Source: Mycolicibacterium novocastrense | GTDB taxonomy: Bacteria > Actinomycetota > Actinomycetes > Mycobacteriales > Mycobacteriaceae | DNA length: 64,000 nt | Reading direction: 5' to 3' | Assembly: GCF_001570485.1 (NCBI RefSeq) | Contig: NZ_BCTA01000072.1 | Location: 1-64,000, forward strand | Part shown: positions 1 through 8,071 of the stretch, piece after piece | Position numbering within the stretch: position 1 is the stretch's first letter | Layout of the letters: every line of letters begins with the position of its first letter | The notes under the pieces: generated by a model | Told to the model about the DNA's origin: nothing | The model's input: the letters and a program-made list of their open reading frames with translations, nothing else | Databases searched by the model: none | Program-made: the position numbers and the translations under genes

Positions 1-93
1 CTCGCCAAGCTGTTTCCAGGGCGACTTCCGTTGTGTTAGAATACAATTCGTAGTCAAATCACCTCTGACTTACACAAAATTCGTGACAGGCTC
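1..93. mobile_element. End of an IS256-like insertion sequence (partial)
   Basis: On the minus strand the sequence leading away from position 93 reads GAGCCTGTCACG and then the TTTTGTGTAAG core typical of IS256-family terminal repeats. The similarity between the neighbouring transposase and IS1182 proteins stops exactly here. I infer that an IS256-like element inserted into the IS1182-type gene and that its body lies outside the window on the left. The other end and any target duplication cannot be seen, so the family call rests on the terminal motif alone. Confidence 0.5.
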
Positions 94-1180
94 TGTAGCC
101 CTGCACGATTCCCCCGCCGGAGCCTTCGCTCATCAGCCGCGCCTCAGGGTCGGTGAGGTTGACCACCACCGATCCACCGCGCTGCGCGCGGCGGGCATCT
201 TTGTAGGCACGTACCCGCGCCGCTGAACCCCGCCGATCTGCCAGCCCCGTGCCCTGTTCGGCCCGCGCCTGCACCAGCGCAGCCTGCCAGCGTTTGAGGG
301 CCTTACGTAAATCGCTGCGCCGCTCGGTGATTGACTTGCCACCCCGGTCACCCAGTTCGGCCAACCGCTGCTGGTCACGGACGATGCGGGCCTCATAGAG
401 TCGTACCTTGTCGATGCCCGCCGGCGGCGGACCAACCGGGGTTTGTCCGGCCTGGGTGCGGCGCAGGTAATCCTCTTGGCGAGCCGCATCGGCGGCGTCA
501 GCCTCCTTGTCGCGGGCGTCTTGGCGGGCGATCTGCTCCATGGCTTTCTCGATCGCCGCGACCCGCCCCGCCTTGGTCTTCAGCTGCGGCGGCGGTGATG
601 GGTGGCCACCGGCGGCGGCTTCGGCGGCGTCCTCGTCGGCATCCACGGCAGCCGCCTCACGCACCGCGTCTTCGGCGATCCGGCGGGCCTGCTCACGCAC
701 CCAATCATGGGACCGGTTGGCCGATTTCGCCGCATTGGCCGCGATCTTGGTGCCGTCAATGGAGATCACCCCCACCGACACCATCCCCGCTTCGGCGCAC
801 AACCGCAGCACCTGGGCGAACAGGTCGATAAACGCCTGATCGTGGGCCGCGCGAAACCGCGCGATCGTGCTGTGATCCGGTGAGTCCTGAGCACACAGCA
901 CCCGATACGCCACATGATCGCCACACAATGCTTCGATGCGCCGCGAGGACCGCTGACCACAGGCATAGGCATAAATCAACAACGCCACCAGCATGTCGGG
1001 GTCATAGCCGGCACGGCCCACCCCGCCGGTGCGGCGGTTGGCGTGAAACGCCGACGTATCCAGCCGATCCACAACATCGAGGACAAACCACACCAGATGC
1101 GTCTCGGGCAGCCACTCGGCCATATTCGGCGGTAACAAAAACTCCTGATCACGCACCGTAGGACGATACGAACGAGCCAT
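59..1180 (-). pseudogene. IS1182-family transposase, C-terminally truncated
   Basis: This is the N-terminal part of an IS1182-family DDE transposase. The N-terminal domain (about residues 1-110) is intact, the first catalytic Asp lies in SIDGTK (about residue 142), and a long charged linker precedes the conserved NLTDPEARLMSEGS stretch near residue 345. After GGGIVQGY the expected continuation is replaced by about 12 unrelated residues encoded by the end of another IS (junction near 93/94). The 373-residue product is well short of the roughly 500 or more usual for the family and lacks the rest of the catalytic triad, so it should be inactive. The start is the ATG at 1180. I could not place this element's own terminal repeat in 1181-1282. 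Confidence 0.85.
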
Positions 1181-1282
1181 ACCTCATCGTTTCAAGATCA
1201 CCCGAAACGACAAAGCACCTCCACCGGCATTTCGCAACAGCCACCCGGTGCGTGAGAACAACCCGTTAAGCACCGCGCAGGC

Positions 1283-1301
1283 TTAGGGTAGCCTAACCGC
1301 A
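1283..1301 (+). promoter_or_regulatory. IdeR/DtxR-type iron box
   Basis: TTAGGGTAGCCTAACCGCA matches 15 of 19 bases of the mycobacterial IdeR consensus, and the central TAG-CTA halves are intact. It lies 22 bases upstream of the start codon of the siderophore-interacting protein gene. By analogy with known IdeR boxes, iron-loaded IdeR would repress that gene. Confidence 0.75.
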
Positions 1302-1323
1302 ACAGCGACACGGAGGGCTAGTT

Positions 1324-2040
1324 ATGTCGGACAAGAAGCCAACGCGCGGTTTTCAAGGCGCGGTGCTCAAGCTGCTGCGCGCCGGCGACTATCGGCTGAC
1401 CGTGACGGGTAAGCGGGAGATCAGCCCGCACTACCTGCGGCTGAGCTTCGACGCGGGCGGCATGCTCGAAGGCTCGCCGCTGCACCCGACGATGTGGATC
1501 CGCATGTGGTTCGCCGACGGCGAGAAGCTGCACCAGCGCGGCTACACCCTGGTCGACCCGAACCCCGCGGCCGACACCGTCGACATCGAGTTCGCCCTGC
1601 ACGACGGCGTCGCCTCGCATTGGGCGGAGAACGCCCAGCCCGGCGACACGATCGAGGTCACGGTGCTCGGCAGCAACTTCACGCTGCCCGAGCCACCGCC
1701 GGCCGGCTACGTGATCGTCGGCGACACCGCGTCGCTGCCCGCCATCAACTCGTTGCTGACCGCGATCGGCGACGCCCCGGCGCGGGTGTTCCTGGAGGCG
1801 GCGCACGACGACGACCGCCAGCTGCCGGTCGCCCGCAGCACCGACGTGATGTGGGTGGACCGCAAGAACGCCGGCGAGGCACTGGTGGAAGCGGTGGCCG
1901 CGGCGGCGTTCGAGGCCCCCGACCACTTCGGATGGGTCGCCTGCGACAACCGCACCACCCGCGCGGTGGCCAAGGTCTTCCGCGAGCAGTACAAGATCTC
2001 GAAGAAGTCGATCAAGGCCCAGGCGTACTGGGTCGCCTGA
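1324..2040 (+). CDS. Siderophore-interacting protein (ferric-siderophore reductase, ViuB/SIP family)
   Basis: This 238-residue cytoplasmic flavoprotein of the SIP family probably reduces ferric siderophore to release iron inside the cell. The FAD-binding beta-barrel occupies about residues 20-120 and carries the RGYT motif (residues 72-75) that takes the place of the RxYS/T flavin motif. The C-terminal NAD(P)H-binding-like domain includes FGWVACDN near residue 205, where SIP proteins carry a conserved W-x-A/G-E-like stretch. A GGAGG-like Shine-Dalgarno at about 1312-1317 supports the ATG at 1324. An IdeR box immediately upstream indicates induction under iron limitation. No siderophore biosynthesis or uptake genes are adjacent, so the siderophore (mycobactin, exochelin or other) is not defined here. 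Confidence 0.88.
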   Translation: MSDKKPTRGFQGAVLKLLRAGDYRLTVTGKREISPHYLRLSFDAGGMLEGSPLHPTMWIRMWFADGEKLHQRGYTLVDPNPAADTVDIEFALHDGVASHWAENAQPGDTIEVTVLGSNFTLPEPPPAGYVIVGDTASLPAINSLLTAIGDAPARVFLEAAHDDDRQLPVARSTDVMWVDRKNAGEALVEAVAAAAFEAPDHFGWVACDNRTTRAVAKVFREQYKISKKSIKAQAYWVA

Positions 2041-2052
2041 CGGCGCCGGGCG

Positions 2053-2634
2053 CTACTGGGTGGCCTGACGACTGGGCAGCACGATCGGTACGACGAACTC
2101 CTCGAGCATCGACCGTTCGTCGTCCTCATCGTGACCGGGAAACAGCATCAGCGAGGTCATCACCCGCACCAGCCACCGCGCGCGGTGCGCGACCAGTTCC
2201 GGGTCGTCGGGACCGAGCGAGATGACGAACGCCTCGGTCAGCGCCTTGATCACCTCGGACTCCTCGGCCATCTCCGCGCCGATCGGTCGCTGGGTCGTGG
2301 CGAACCACGAAGACAGGGCCGGGCTTTCGCGCACGTTGCGCAGTGAGGCCAGCATCCCTTCGATCAACCGCTCACGCGGATCGGTCAGCGCGTTGATCTG
2401 TTCGGTCATCTCGCGGTACAGCCGGTAGCTCTCCCGGTGGACATACGCGGTGTAGAGCGCCTCCCGGTTCTCGAAGTAGCGGTACAGCGTGGCGCGAGAA
2501 CATCCTGCCGCAGAAGCGATCTCGTTCATGCCGACGGTGGCGGCCTCTTTCTGGGCGAACAGTTCGCCCGCGGCGTCGAGGATGCGGTCCGCGGCCACTT
2601 CGGTGCGCCGCGCGGCCAACCAGTCGCCGGCCAT
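2053..2634 (-). CDS. TetR-family repressor of the CYP130-like operon
   Basis: TetR-family regulator of 193 residues with an N-terminal helix-turn-helix (about residues 15-60, including GCSRATLYRYFENREAL) and an alpha-helical ligand-binding C-terminal domain. Its ATG overlaps the stop codon of the upstream P450 gene (ATGA at 2631-2634 on the minus strand), so the two are translationally coupled in one operon. It corresponds to M. tuberculosis Rv1255c, which lies in the same position next to CYP130. It probably autoregulates the operon through the inverted repeat at 3889-3918. The inducer is unknown. Confidence 0.87.
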   Translation of the reverse strand: MAGDWLAARRTEVAADRILDAAGELFAQKEAATVGMNEIASAAGCSRATLYRYFENREALYTAYVHRESYRLYREMTEQINALTDPRERLIEGMLASLRNVRESPALSSWFATTQRPIGAEMAEESEVIKALTEAFVISLGPDDPELVAHRARWLVRVMTSLMLFPGHDEDDERSMLEEFVVPIVLPSRQATQ

Positions 2635-3875
2635 CAGGCGACTACCTCGAACGGGACGGACAGCGGTCGCCGCACATAACTGCCGCCGGCCCAGACGATT
2701 CCGCTCTCGTCGACCTCGAAGTCGGGTATGCGCGTCAGCAGTTCGGTCAGCGCGACGCGGGACTGCATCCGCGCGGCCGCCGCACCCAGGCAGTGGTGCG
2801 CGCCGTGGCTGAACGTCAGGATGTTGCGCGGTCTGCGTGTCACGTCGAGTTCGGATGCATCGTCCCCGAATTGGCGTTCGTCGCGGTTGGCCGAGGCGTA
2901 CAGCAACAACACCCGCCTGCCTTCCGGGATCGTGGTGTCGGCCACCGTCACGTCGCGGGTGACGGTGCGGGCCAGCCCCTGCACCGGTGAGGTCATGCGC
3001 AGGAACTCGTCGACGGAATCCGGTATCAGGTCCGGGTTTTCGACGAGAAGGCGGCGTTGGTCGGGTCGCTGGTGGAGCAGCTGCACCGAGCCGCCCAGCA
3101 TGCCGGTGGTGGTGTCGTTGCCGCCGGTGACCATCGTGAAGGTGAAGGCGAGGATCGAGAGCACACCGGCGATGTCGCCGTCGGCCCCCACACCCGCGGC
3201 CACCAGATGCGACACGGTGTCGTCCTCTGGTTCAACGCGCCGGCGTTCGATGAGATCGGTGAAGTAGGCCATCATCTCGCCGAGGTTGTCGCCGAGCGTG
3301 TCCAGCGCACCGCCGAGCCCACCGTCGGCGGTGTTGGCGGCCACGATCGCGTCGGTCCAGCCGTCGAACTTGCCGCGGTCGGCCTCCGGTACGCCGAGGT
3401 AGTGCGCGACCACCATGGACGGCAGCGGTTTGAACAATTCGGCGACGATGTCCCCGCCGCCGTTGGCGCGCAACCGCTCGATCCGCTCGACGACGTAGTC
3501 GCGGACTTTGGGTTCGACCGCCTCGACCTGCCGCGGCGTGAAGCCTCGCGCCACCAGCTTGCGGAACTCGGTGTGTACGGGCGGGTCCTGCATGACCATC
3601 GGCGGATTGTCGGCCAGGCCGATCAGTTCGAGCTCGCCGTAGTTGACGGTGAGCCCCTGAGCCGAGGAGAACGTCTCGTGATCACGCGCGGCGGCCCAGA
3701 TGTCGGCATGCCGCGACATGACGTAGTAGTCGTGATCGGGCCGCTCGCGCGGCACCACGTGATGTACGGGATCATGGTTACGCAGCGCTCGGTACATCGG
3801 CCACGGATCGGCCCACGTGTCGGCGTCGGCGAGTTGGAATCGAACCGGCGTGTCATGAGACAGGGTAGCCGTCAC
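2634..3875 (-). CDS. cyp130: Cytochrome P450, CYP130 orthologue
   Basis: Soluble cytochrome P450 of 413 residues. It has the I-helix oxygen-binding motif GGNDTT (about residue 250), the ExxR motif EFLR (about 290), and the heme-binding loop FSHGAHHCLG with the axial Cys at 362. Near-continuous identity to M. tuberculosis CYP130 (Rv1256c), for example around VNYGELE and QDPPVHTEFRKLV, supports orthology. CYP130 has no settled physiological substrate. The GTG at 3875 fits a leaderless transcript: a TTGACA -35 (3906-3911, minus strand) and a TACGAA -10 (3882-3887) end 6 bases before it and no Shine-Dalgarno is visible. Redox partners are not encoded nearby. Confidence 0.92.
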   Translation of the reverse strand: MTATLSHDTPVRFQLADADTWADPWPMYRALRNHDPVHHVVPRERPDHDYYVMSRHADIWAAARDHETFSSAQGLTVNYGELELIGLADNPPMVMQDPPVHTEFRKLVARGFTPRQVEAVEPKVRDYVVERIERLRANGGGDIVAELFKPLPSMVVAHYLGVPEADRGKFDGWTDAIVAANTADGGLGGALDTLGDNLGEMMAYFTDLIERRRVEPEDDTVSHLVAAGVGADGDIAGVLSILAFTFTMVTGGNDTTTGMLGGSVQLLHQRPDQRRLLVENPDLIPDSVDEFLRMTSPVQGLARTVTRDVTVADTTIPEGRRVLLLYASANRDERQFGDDASELDVTRRPRNILTFSHGAHHCLGAAAARMQSRVALTELLTRIPDFEVDESGIVWAGGSYVRRPLSVPFEVVA

Positions 3876-3881
3876 GTCTCA

Positions 3882-3918
3882 TTCGTACGACACTATGCGC
3901 GAACCTGTCAATAGTATC
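3882..3918 (-). promoter_or_regulatory. CYP130 promoter with overlapping inverted-repeat operator
   Basis: On the minus strand a perfect -35 TTGACA (3906-3911) is followed after 18 bases by TACGAA as a -10 (3882-3887). Overlapping it is an inverted repeat of GATACTAT (3911-3918) and ATAGTGTC (3889-3896), with 7 of 8 complementary bases and 14 bases between the arms. A TetR-type repressor bound here would cover both promoter elements. The operon's own TetR protein is the obvious candidate. Confidence 0.55.
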
Positions 3919-3987
3919 GACCGCGAAACCGACGGATTGGTCGCGGATCGCGCTGATCAGCAGCCATTACGTCGGTCCCGACGCACA

Positions 3988-5352
3988 TCAGATTCCCGCG
4001 CCCGGGTTGAGGATGTTGTCCGGATCGAGCGCCTGCTTGATCCGCCGGTTGAGTTCCATCGCCTCCGGGCCGATCTGACCGGCCAGCCACGGCCGCTTGA
4101 GCCTGCCGACCCCGTGTTCGCCGGTGATCGTGCCGCCCAGGCTCACGGCAAGGTCCATGATCTCGCCGAACGCTCGGTGCGCGCGTTCGGTCATTGCGGG
4201 ATCGGTGGGGTCGTAGACGATCAGCGGGTGCGTGTTGCCGTCGCCCGCATGCGCGATCACCGAGATCAACAAGTCGTGGTTGTCCGCGATCTTGGCCACG
4301 CCGCCGACCAGATCGGCCAACGCGGGCAACGGAACTCCGACGTCCTCGAGCAGCAGGGAGCCCTTCAACTCGACGGCCGGAATGCAGAACCGCCGGGCGG
4401 CGACGAAGGCCTCGCCCTCCTCGGGGTCCGATGTCGAAAAGACTTCCTTGGCACCGTGTTCGGTGAAGACGTCGGCCATGAAGCGGGCGTCCTCGGCGCC
4501 GGACGGACCCCGGTCGTCGGAGGCGGCCACCAGCATCGCGGCGGCGTCACGGTCGAGGCCCATCTTCAGTTTGTCCTCGACGGCGTTGATGGCGGCCGAG
4601 TCCATGAACTCCAGCATCGAGGGCCGGATCTTGGCCGTGATCGCGACGACGGCCGCCGCGGCTGCCTCCACGGAGCCGAATGCCGCGACCACCGTGCACG
4701 CCGACGACTGTGCCGGCAGCAGCTTCAGCGTCACCTCGGTCACCACGCCGAGCGTGCCCTCGCTGCCGACGAACAACTTGGTCAGCGGGAGCCCGGCGAC
4801 GTCCTTGAGCCGTGGACCGCCGAGCCGCACCGCCGTGCCGTCGGCGAGCACCACCTGCAGTCCGAGCACGTAATCCGTTGTGACGCCGTACTTCACACAG
4901 CACAGGCCACCGGCATTGGTGGCCACATTGCCGCCGATACTGCAGATCTCGAACGACGAGGGGTCCGGCGGATACCACAGCCCGAATTCGGCGACGGCCT
5001 TCTTGACCTCCGCGTTGAGAAGACCGGGCTGGACGACGGCGGTGCGGGTCACCGGGTCGACGGCGATGTCGCGCATCTTCTCGGTCGTCAGCACGATGGC
5101 GCCGTCGAGGGCCGATGCGCCGCCCGACAGGCCGGTGCCCATACCGCGCGGCACCACCGCGATCTTGTTGGCGGTCGCCCAGCGCAGGACGGCCTGCACG
5201 TCTTCGGTGCTGCGCGGCCGCACCACCGCAAGCGGTGTTCCCGCGTTCGGGTCGAACGCCCGGTCCTGCCGGTAGGACCCCAGGATGTCGGGATCGGTGA
5301 CGACGGCTCCCTCGGGCAGCGCGTCGACCAGATCAACCAGGGGCGAGTTCAC
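3988..5352 (-). CDS. FAD-linked oxidase (glycolate oxidase GlcD / D-lactate dehydrogenase type), Rv1257c-like
   Basis: Vanillyl-alcohol-oxidase/GlcD family flavoprotein of 454 residues that oxidises a 2-hydroxy acid. The N-terminal FAD_binding_4 domain (about 35-210) has the pyrophosphate loop PRGMGTGLSGGA. The C-terminal FAD-oxidase domain has HAGDGNTHP (about 350) and GEHGVGRLKRPWL (about 415). The GTG at 5352 was preferred because it gives the length of M. tuberculosis Rv1257c (about 455). Reading further upstream adds low-complexity sequence across the divergent promoter. It is divergent from the LuxR-type regulator at 5459 and lies on the same strand as the P450 operon, but with its own 112-base gap. 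The physiological acid cannot be read from sequence. Confidence 0.85.
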   Translation of the reverse strand: MNSPLVDLVDALPEGAVVTDPDILGSYRQDRAFDPNAGTPLAVVRPRSTEDVQAVLRWATANKIAVVPRGMGTGLSGGASALDGAIVLTTEKMRDIAVDPVTRTAVVQPGLLNAEVKKAVAEFGLWYPPDPSSFEICSIGGNVATNAGGLCCVKYGVTTDYVLGLQVVLADGTAVRLGGPRLKDVAGLPLTKLFVGSEGTLGVVTEVTLKLLPAQSSACTVVAAFGSVEAAAAAVVAITAKIRPSMLEFMDSAAINAVEDKLKMGLDRDAAAMLVAASDDRGPSGAEDARFMADVFTEHGAKEVFSTSDPEEGEAFVAARRFCIPAVELKGSLLLEDVGVPLPALADLVGGVAKIADNHDLLISVIAHAGDGNTHPLIVYDPTDPAMTERAHRAFGEIMDLAVSLGGTITGEHGVGRLKRPWLAGQIGPEAMELNRRIKQALDPDNILNPGAGI

Positions 5353-5458
5353 AGCGCCATGGTACGAGCCCGCGCCGTGGACAGGCCCGCACCGCGAGCA
5401 GGTCCACGGCGGCTCGAAAACACGCGCAGGTAGCGAAACTGCGGGATATAGTTCCGCC

Positions 5459-8071
5459 GTGATCAGCGGGGATCCGCTGGCGGGACGTGACGGCGAACTG
5501 GCGATCATTCGTCGCGCACTCGGGGGCAGCGACACATCCGGCGTGTTGATCGTCGGGGCCGCCGGGGTGGGCAAGACCCGGCTCGCACGTGAGGTGCTTC
5601 GGCTCGCCGAACGCGGCGGGCAGCGAACGAACTGGATCGTCGGCACCGAATCCGCGAAGGCGCTGCCGCTGGGTGCGTTCACCGCGGTCATCGACGACGC
5701 CGTCGCCGATCCGCTGCCCAACGTGCGTCAGCTGATCAATTCCCTTGTCGCCCAACAACGTCGCGGTCGCACCCTGATCGGTGTCGACGACGCGCATCTG
5801 CTCGACGGGCTGTCGGCGCACGTGGTGCACCAGCTCGCGCAGACCCGGGCGGCCCGCCTGGTCGTCACCGTCCGTTCGGGCGCCGACGAACCCGATGCGA
5901 TCACCGCGCTGTGGAAGGACGGGCTTCTCGTCCGCCTCGACCTTTCGCCGCTGTCCGTCGACGCGGCCCGCGGCATGATCGAGCAGAGCCTGGGCGGGGT
6001 CGTCGACGCCCGTAGCGCTCAGCGGTTCTGGAAGCTGACCGGCGGCAACGCCCTCTTCCTGAGTCAGTTGGTCAAAGACCAGATCGACGCCGGCCGGATA
6101 CGGCAGACGGCGGGGGTATGGATGTGGGACGGCGATGTCGCGGTGTCGCAGAGCATCAGCGACATGGTCGGGCGCCAACTGCGCGAACTCACCCCCGATG
6201 TCGCCCTCGTCGTCGACACACTCTCGCAATGCGAACCACTACCGGTCGGCACCCTGTGCGACGTCGTGGACCGAGAGGCGCTCGAGACGGCCGAGCGGAT
6301 GCGGCTGGTGACCGTCGAGCGAAGCGGAGCAGATCTGGTGGCCCGCCTGGCCCATCCGCTGTTCGGGGAAATGCGGCGCGCGACCGCGGGCGAGATGTAC
6401 CTGTCGAGGATCCGTGGCAGGTTGGCCACCCGGCTCGCCCAAGACCGCGAGCCCGACGTGCAGGCGACCGTGCGGCGGGCCCTGCTCGCGCTCGAATCAG
6501 ACCTGGCACCGGATCCCGACGTCTTCCTGACGGCGGCGCGCGGCGCGATGACACTGCTCGACCTCGAACTCGCCGACCGGTTCGCGACCGCGGCGGCCGA
6601 CGCCGGTGCCGCCGAGGCGCCCGGCTTGCGCGCGTTGAACCTCTTCCTGCTCGGCCGCGGTGACCAGGCCGAGGATGTGCTGAGTCGGATGGCCGGCCAA
6701 GGCGCGGCAAGCGCACACCGGTGGTCGATTGTGAGGGCGGCCAACCTGATCTGGATGCTGGGCCGTATCGACGACGCGTCTGCGGTGCTGGCCGGGCTGG
6801 CCGCGGGGCCCGAGTCGACGGCCGAGCAGTTCGCGCGTATGGCCGCCGAGGCGTGCGTCGATGCCGCGTCGGCGCGATGTGACGCCGCAGTCCAAAAGGC
6901 CACGGCGGCACTGGAGTCGGGGCTGCTGACCGACTTCGACGCGATGTTGGCCTCGGTGGCGCTGACGATGGCGCTGGGGGCGCTCGGCCGGGCCGACGAA
7001 CTGACCGCCGTCGCGGAGTCGGCGATGAATCGGGCGATGACGTCGTTTCAGGCGTCACACATGCGGTTCTGGTTCGCCAGCGTGTACGCCCGCGCCTGCC
7101 GGCTGACCGGGCACATCGGCGAATGTGAGGCGATGGCGCGGCGAGTGGCCGACTCGGCCAAAGAGATGCCGAGCCTGGCCTACGCCAATCTGGCGTCGCT
7201 GCTGGGACACGCCGAACTCATGCGGGGTAACGCCCGCGCTGCGGTGACGCTGTTGCGCGAGGCGTCGGCCGGTGCGCAAAGGCACGGTGTGACAAGCGGT
7301 TTGCGGCCGGCGACCTGTTTCGGCCTGGCGGAGGCGCACGCGAAACTCGGTGAAGGGCAGGCGGCCGAGGACGCGATCGCCGAGGCGCGGGCGAGTGTGC
7401 CGTCCGGCTACGTGTTCATGCAGACGGCGTTGAGCATCGCCACCGGGTGGTCGTTGGTGGCCAACGGATGCGTCACCGACGCCATCGCGACCGTGCGATC
7501 GGCGGCGTCCCATGCCCGCACGCGTCGTCAGCCCACTCACGAGCTGGCGTGCCATCAGGCGGCGGCGCAGTGGGGCGACACATCGTGCGCCACGCGCGCA
7601 CGCGAACTCGCCGACGAACTCCGGCTGCCGTTGGCCGATGCGGTTGCGCGCCATGCGGAAGCGCTTGCCGCCGACGACGGCGAAGAGTTGCTCGCGGCCG
7701 CCGACGCCTACCGCGCCATCGGCGACCGTGCCGCCGCGGCCGACGCCGCCGCACAGGCGGCGGTCGCATTCACCCGCGGCCAGTACCGCAAGCGGGGCCT
7801 GTACGCAGCGGCCGTGGCCAAGGAACTCAGCGATGCGTGCGGGGGACTGTGCACACCGGCCCTGAGGGTCCCGGCCGGTCAACCGTTGACCGGCCGTCAA
7901 CGCGAGATCGTCGAGTTCGTGGTGGCCGGACTGTCCAACCGCGAGATCGCCGACCGGCTGGTGATGTCGGTGCGCAGCGTCGAGGGCCACATCTATCGCG
8001 CGTGCCAACGGGTGGGGGCGAGTTCCCGTGACGAACTCGCGGCGATCGCCAGGCAGGGTCCCGCCCGCTAA
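5459..8071 (+). CDS. Large ATP-binding LuxR-family regulator (LAL type)
   Basis: Transcriptional regulator of 870 residues with an N-terminal AAA/STAND-type NTPase (Walker A GAAGVGKT near residue 33, Walker B-like LIGVDDAH near 105), a long helical TPR-like middle, and a C-terminal LuxR/GerE helix-turn-helix (LTGRQREIVEFVVAGLSNRE through VRSVEGHIYR, about 805-855). The GTG at 5459 is chosen because a TATAGT -10 (5447-5452) ends exactly 7 bases before it and no Shine-Dalgarno is present, a leaderless arrangement. Its 3' end overlaps the tap gene by 4 bases tail to tail. I recall no counterpart at this position in M. tuberculosis, so it looks like an insertion between the Rv1257c and Rv1258c homologues. 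Targets could include the divergent oxidase. Confidence 0.85.
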   Translation: MISGDPLAGRDGELAIIRRALGGSDTSGVLIVGAAGVGKTRLAREVLRLAERGGQRTNWIVGTESAKALPLGAFTAVIDDAVADPLPNVRQLINSLVAQQRRGRTLIGVDDAHLLDGLSAHVVHQLAQTRAARLVVTVRSGADEPDAITALWKDGLLVRLDLSPLSVDAARGMIEQSLGGVVDARSAQRFWKLTGGNALFLSQLVKDQIDAGRIRQTAGVWMWDGDVAVSQSISDMVGRQLRELTPDVALVVDTLSQCEPLPVGTLCDVVDREALETAERMRLVTVERSGADLVARLAHPLFGEMRRATAGEMYLSRIRGRLATRLAQDREPDVQATVRRALLALESDLAPDPDVFLTAARGAMTLLDLELADRFATAAADAGAAEAPGLRALNLFLLGRGDQAEDVLSRMAGQGAASAHRWSIVRAANLIWMLGRIDDASAVLAGLAAGPESTAEQFARMAAEACVDAASARCDAAVQKATAALESGLLTDFDAMLASVALTMALGALGRADELTAVAESAMNRAMTSFQASHMRFWFASVYARACRLTGHIGECEAMARRVADSAKEMPSLAYANLASLLGHAELMRGNARAAVTLLREASAGAQRHGVTSGLRPATCFGLAEAHAKLGEGQAAEDAIAEARASVPSGYVFMQTALSIATGWSLVANGCVTDAIATVRSAASHARTRRQPTHELACHQAAAQWGDTSCATRARELADELRLPLADAVARHAEALAADDGEELLAAADAYRAIGDRAAAADAAAQAAVAFTRGQYRKRGLYAAAVAKELSDACGGLCTPALRVPAGQPLTGRQREIVEFVVAGLSNREIADRLVMSVRSVEGHIYRACQRVGASSRDELAAIARQGPAR

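Noticed and set aside
3895..5433. Long plus-strand reading frame across the FAD-linked oxidase
   Set aside because: It lies antisense to a gene with clear VAO-family motifs and is rich in Arg, His and Gly without any domain, as expected for a shadow frame in high-GC DNA.
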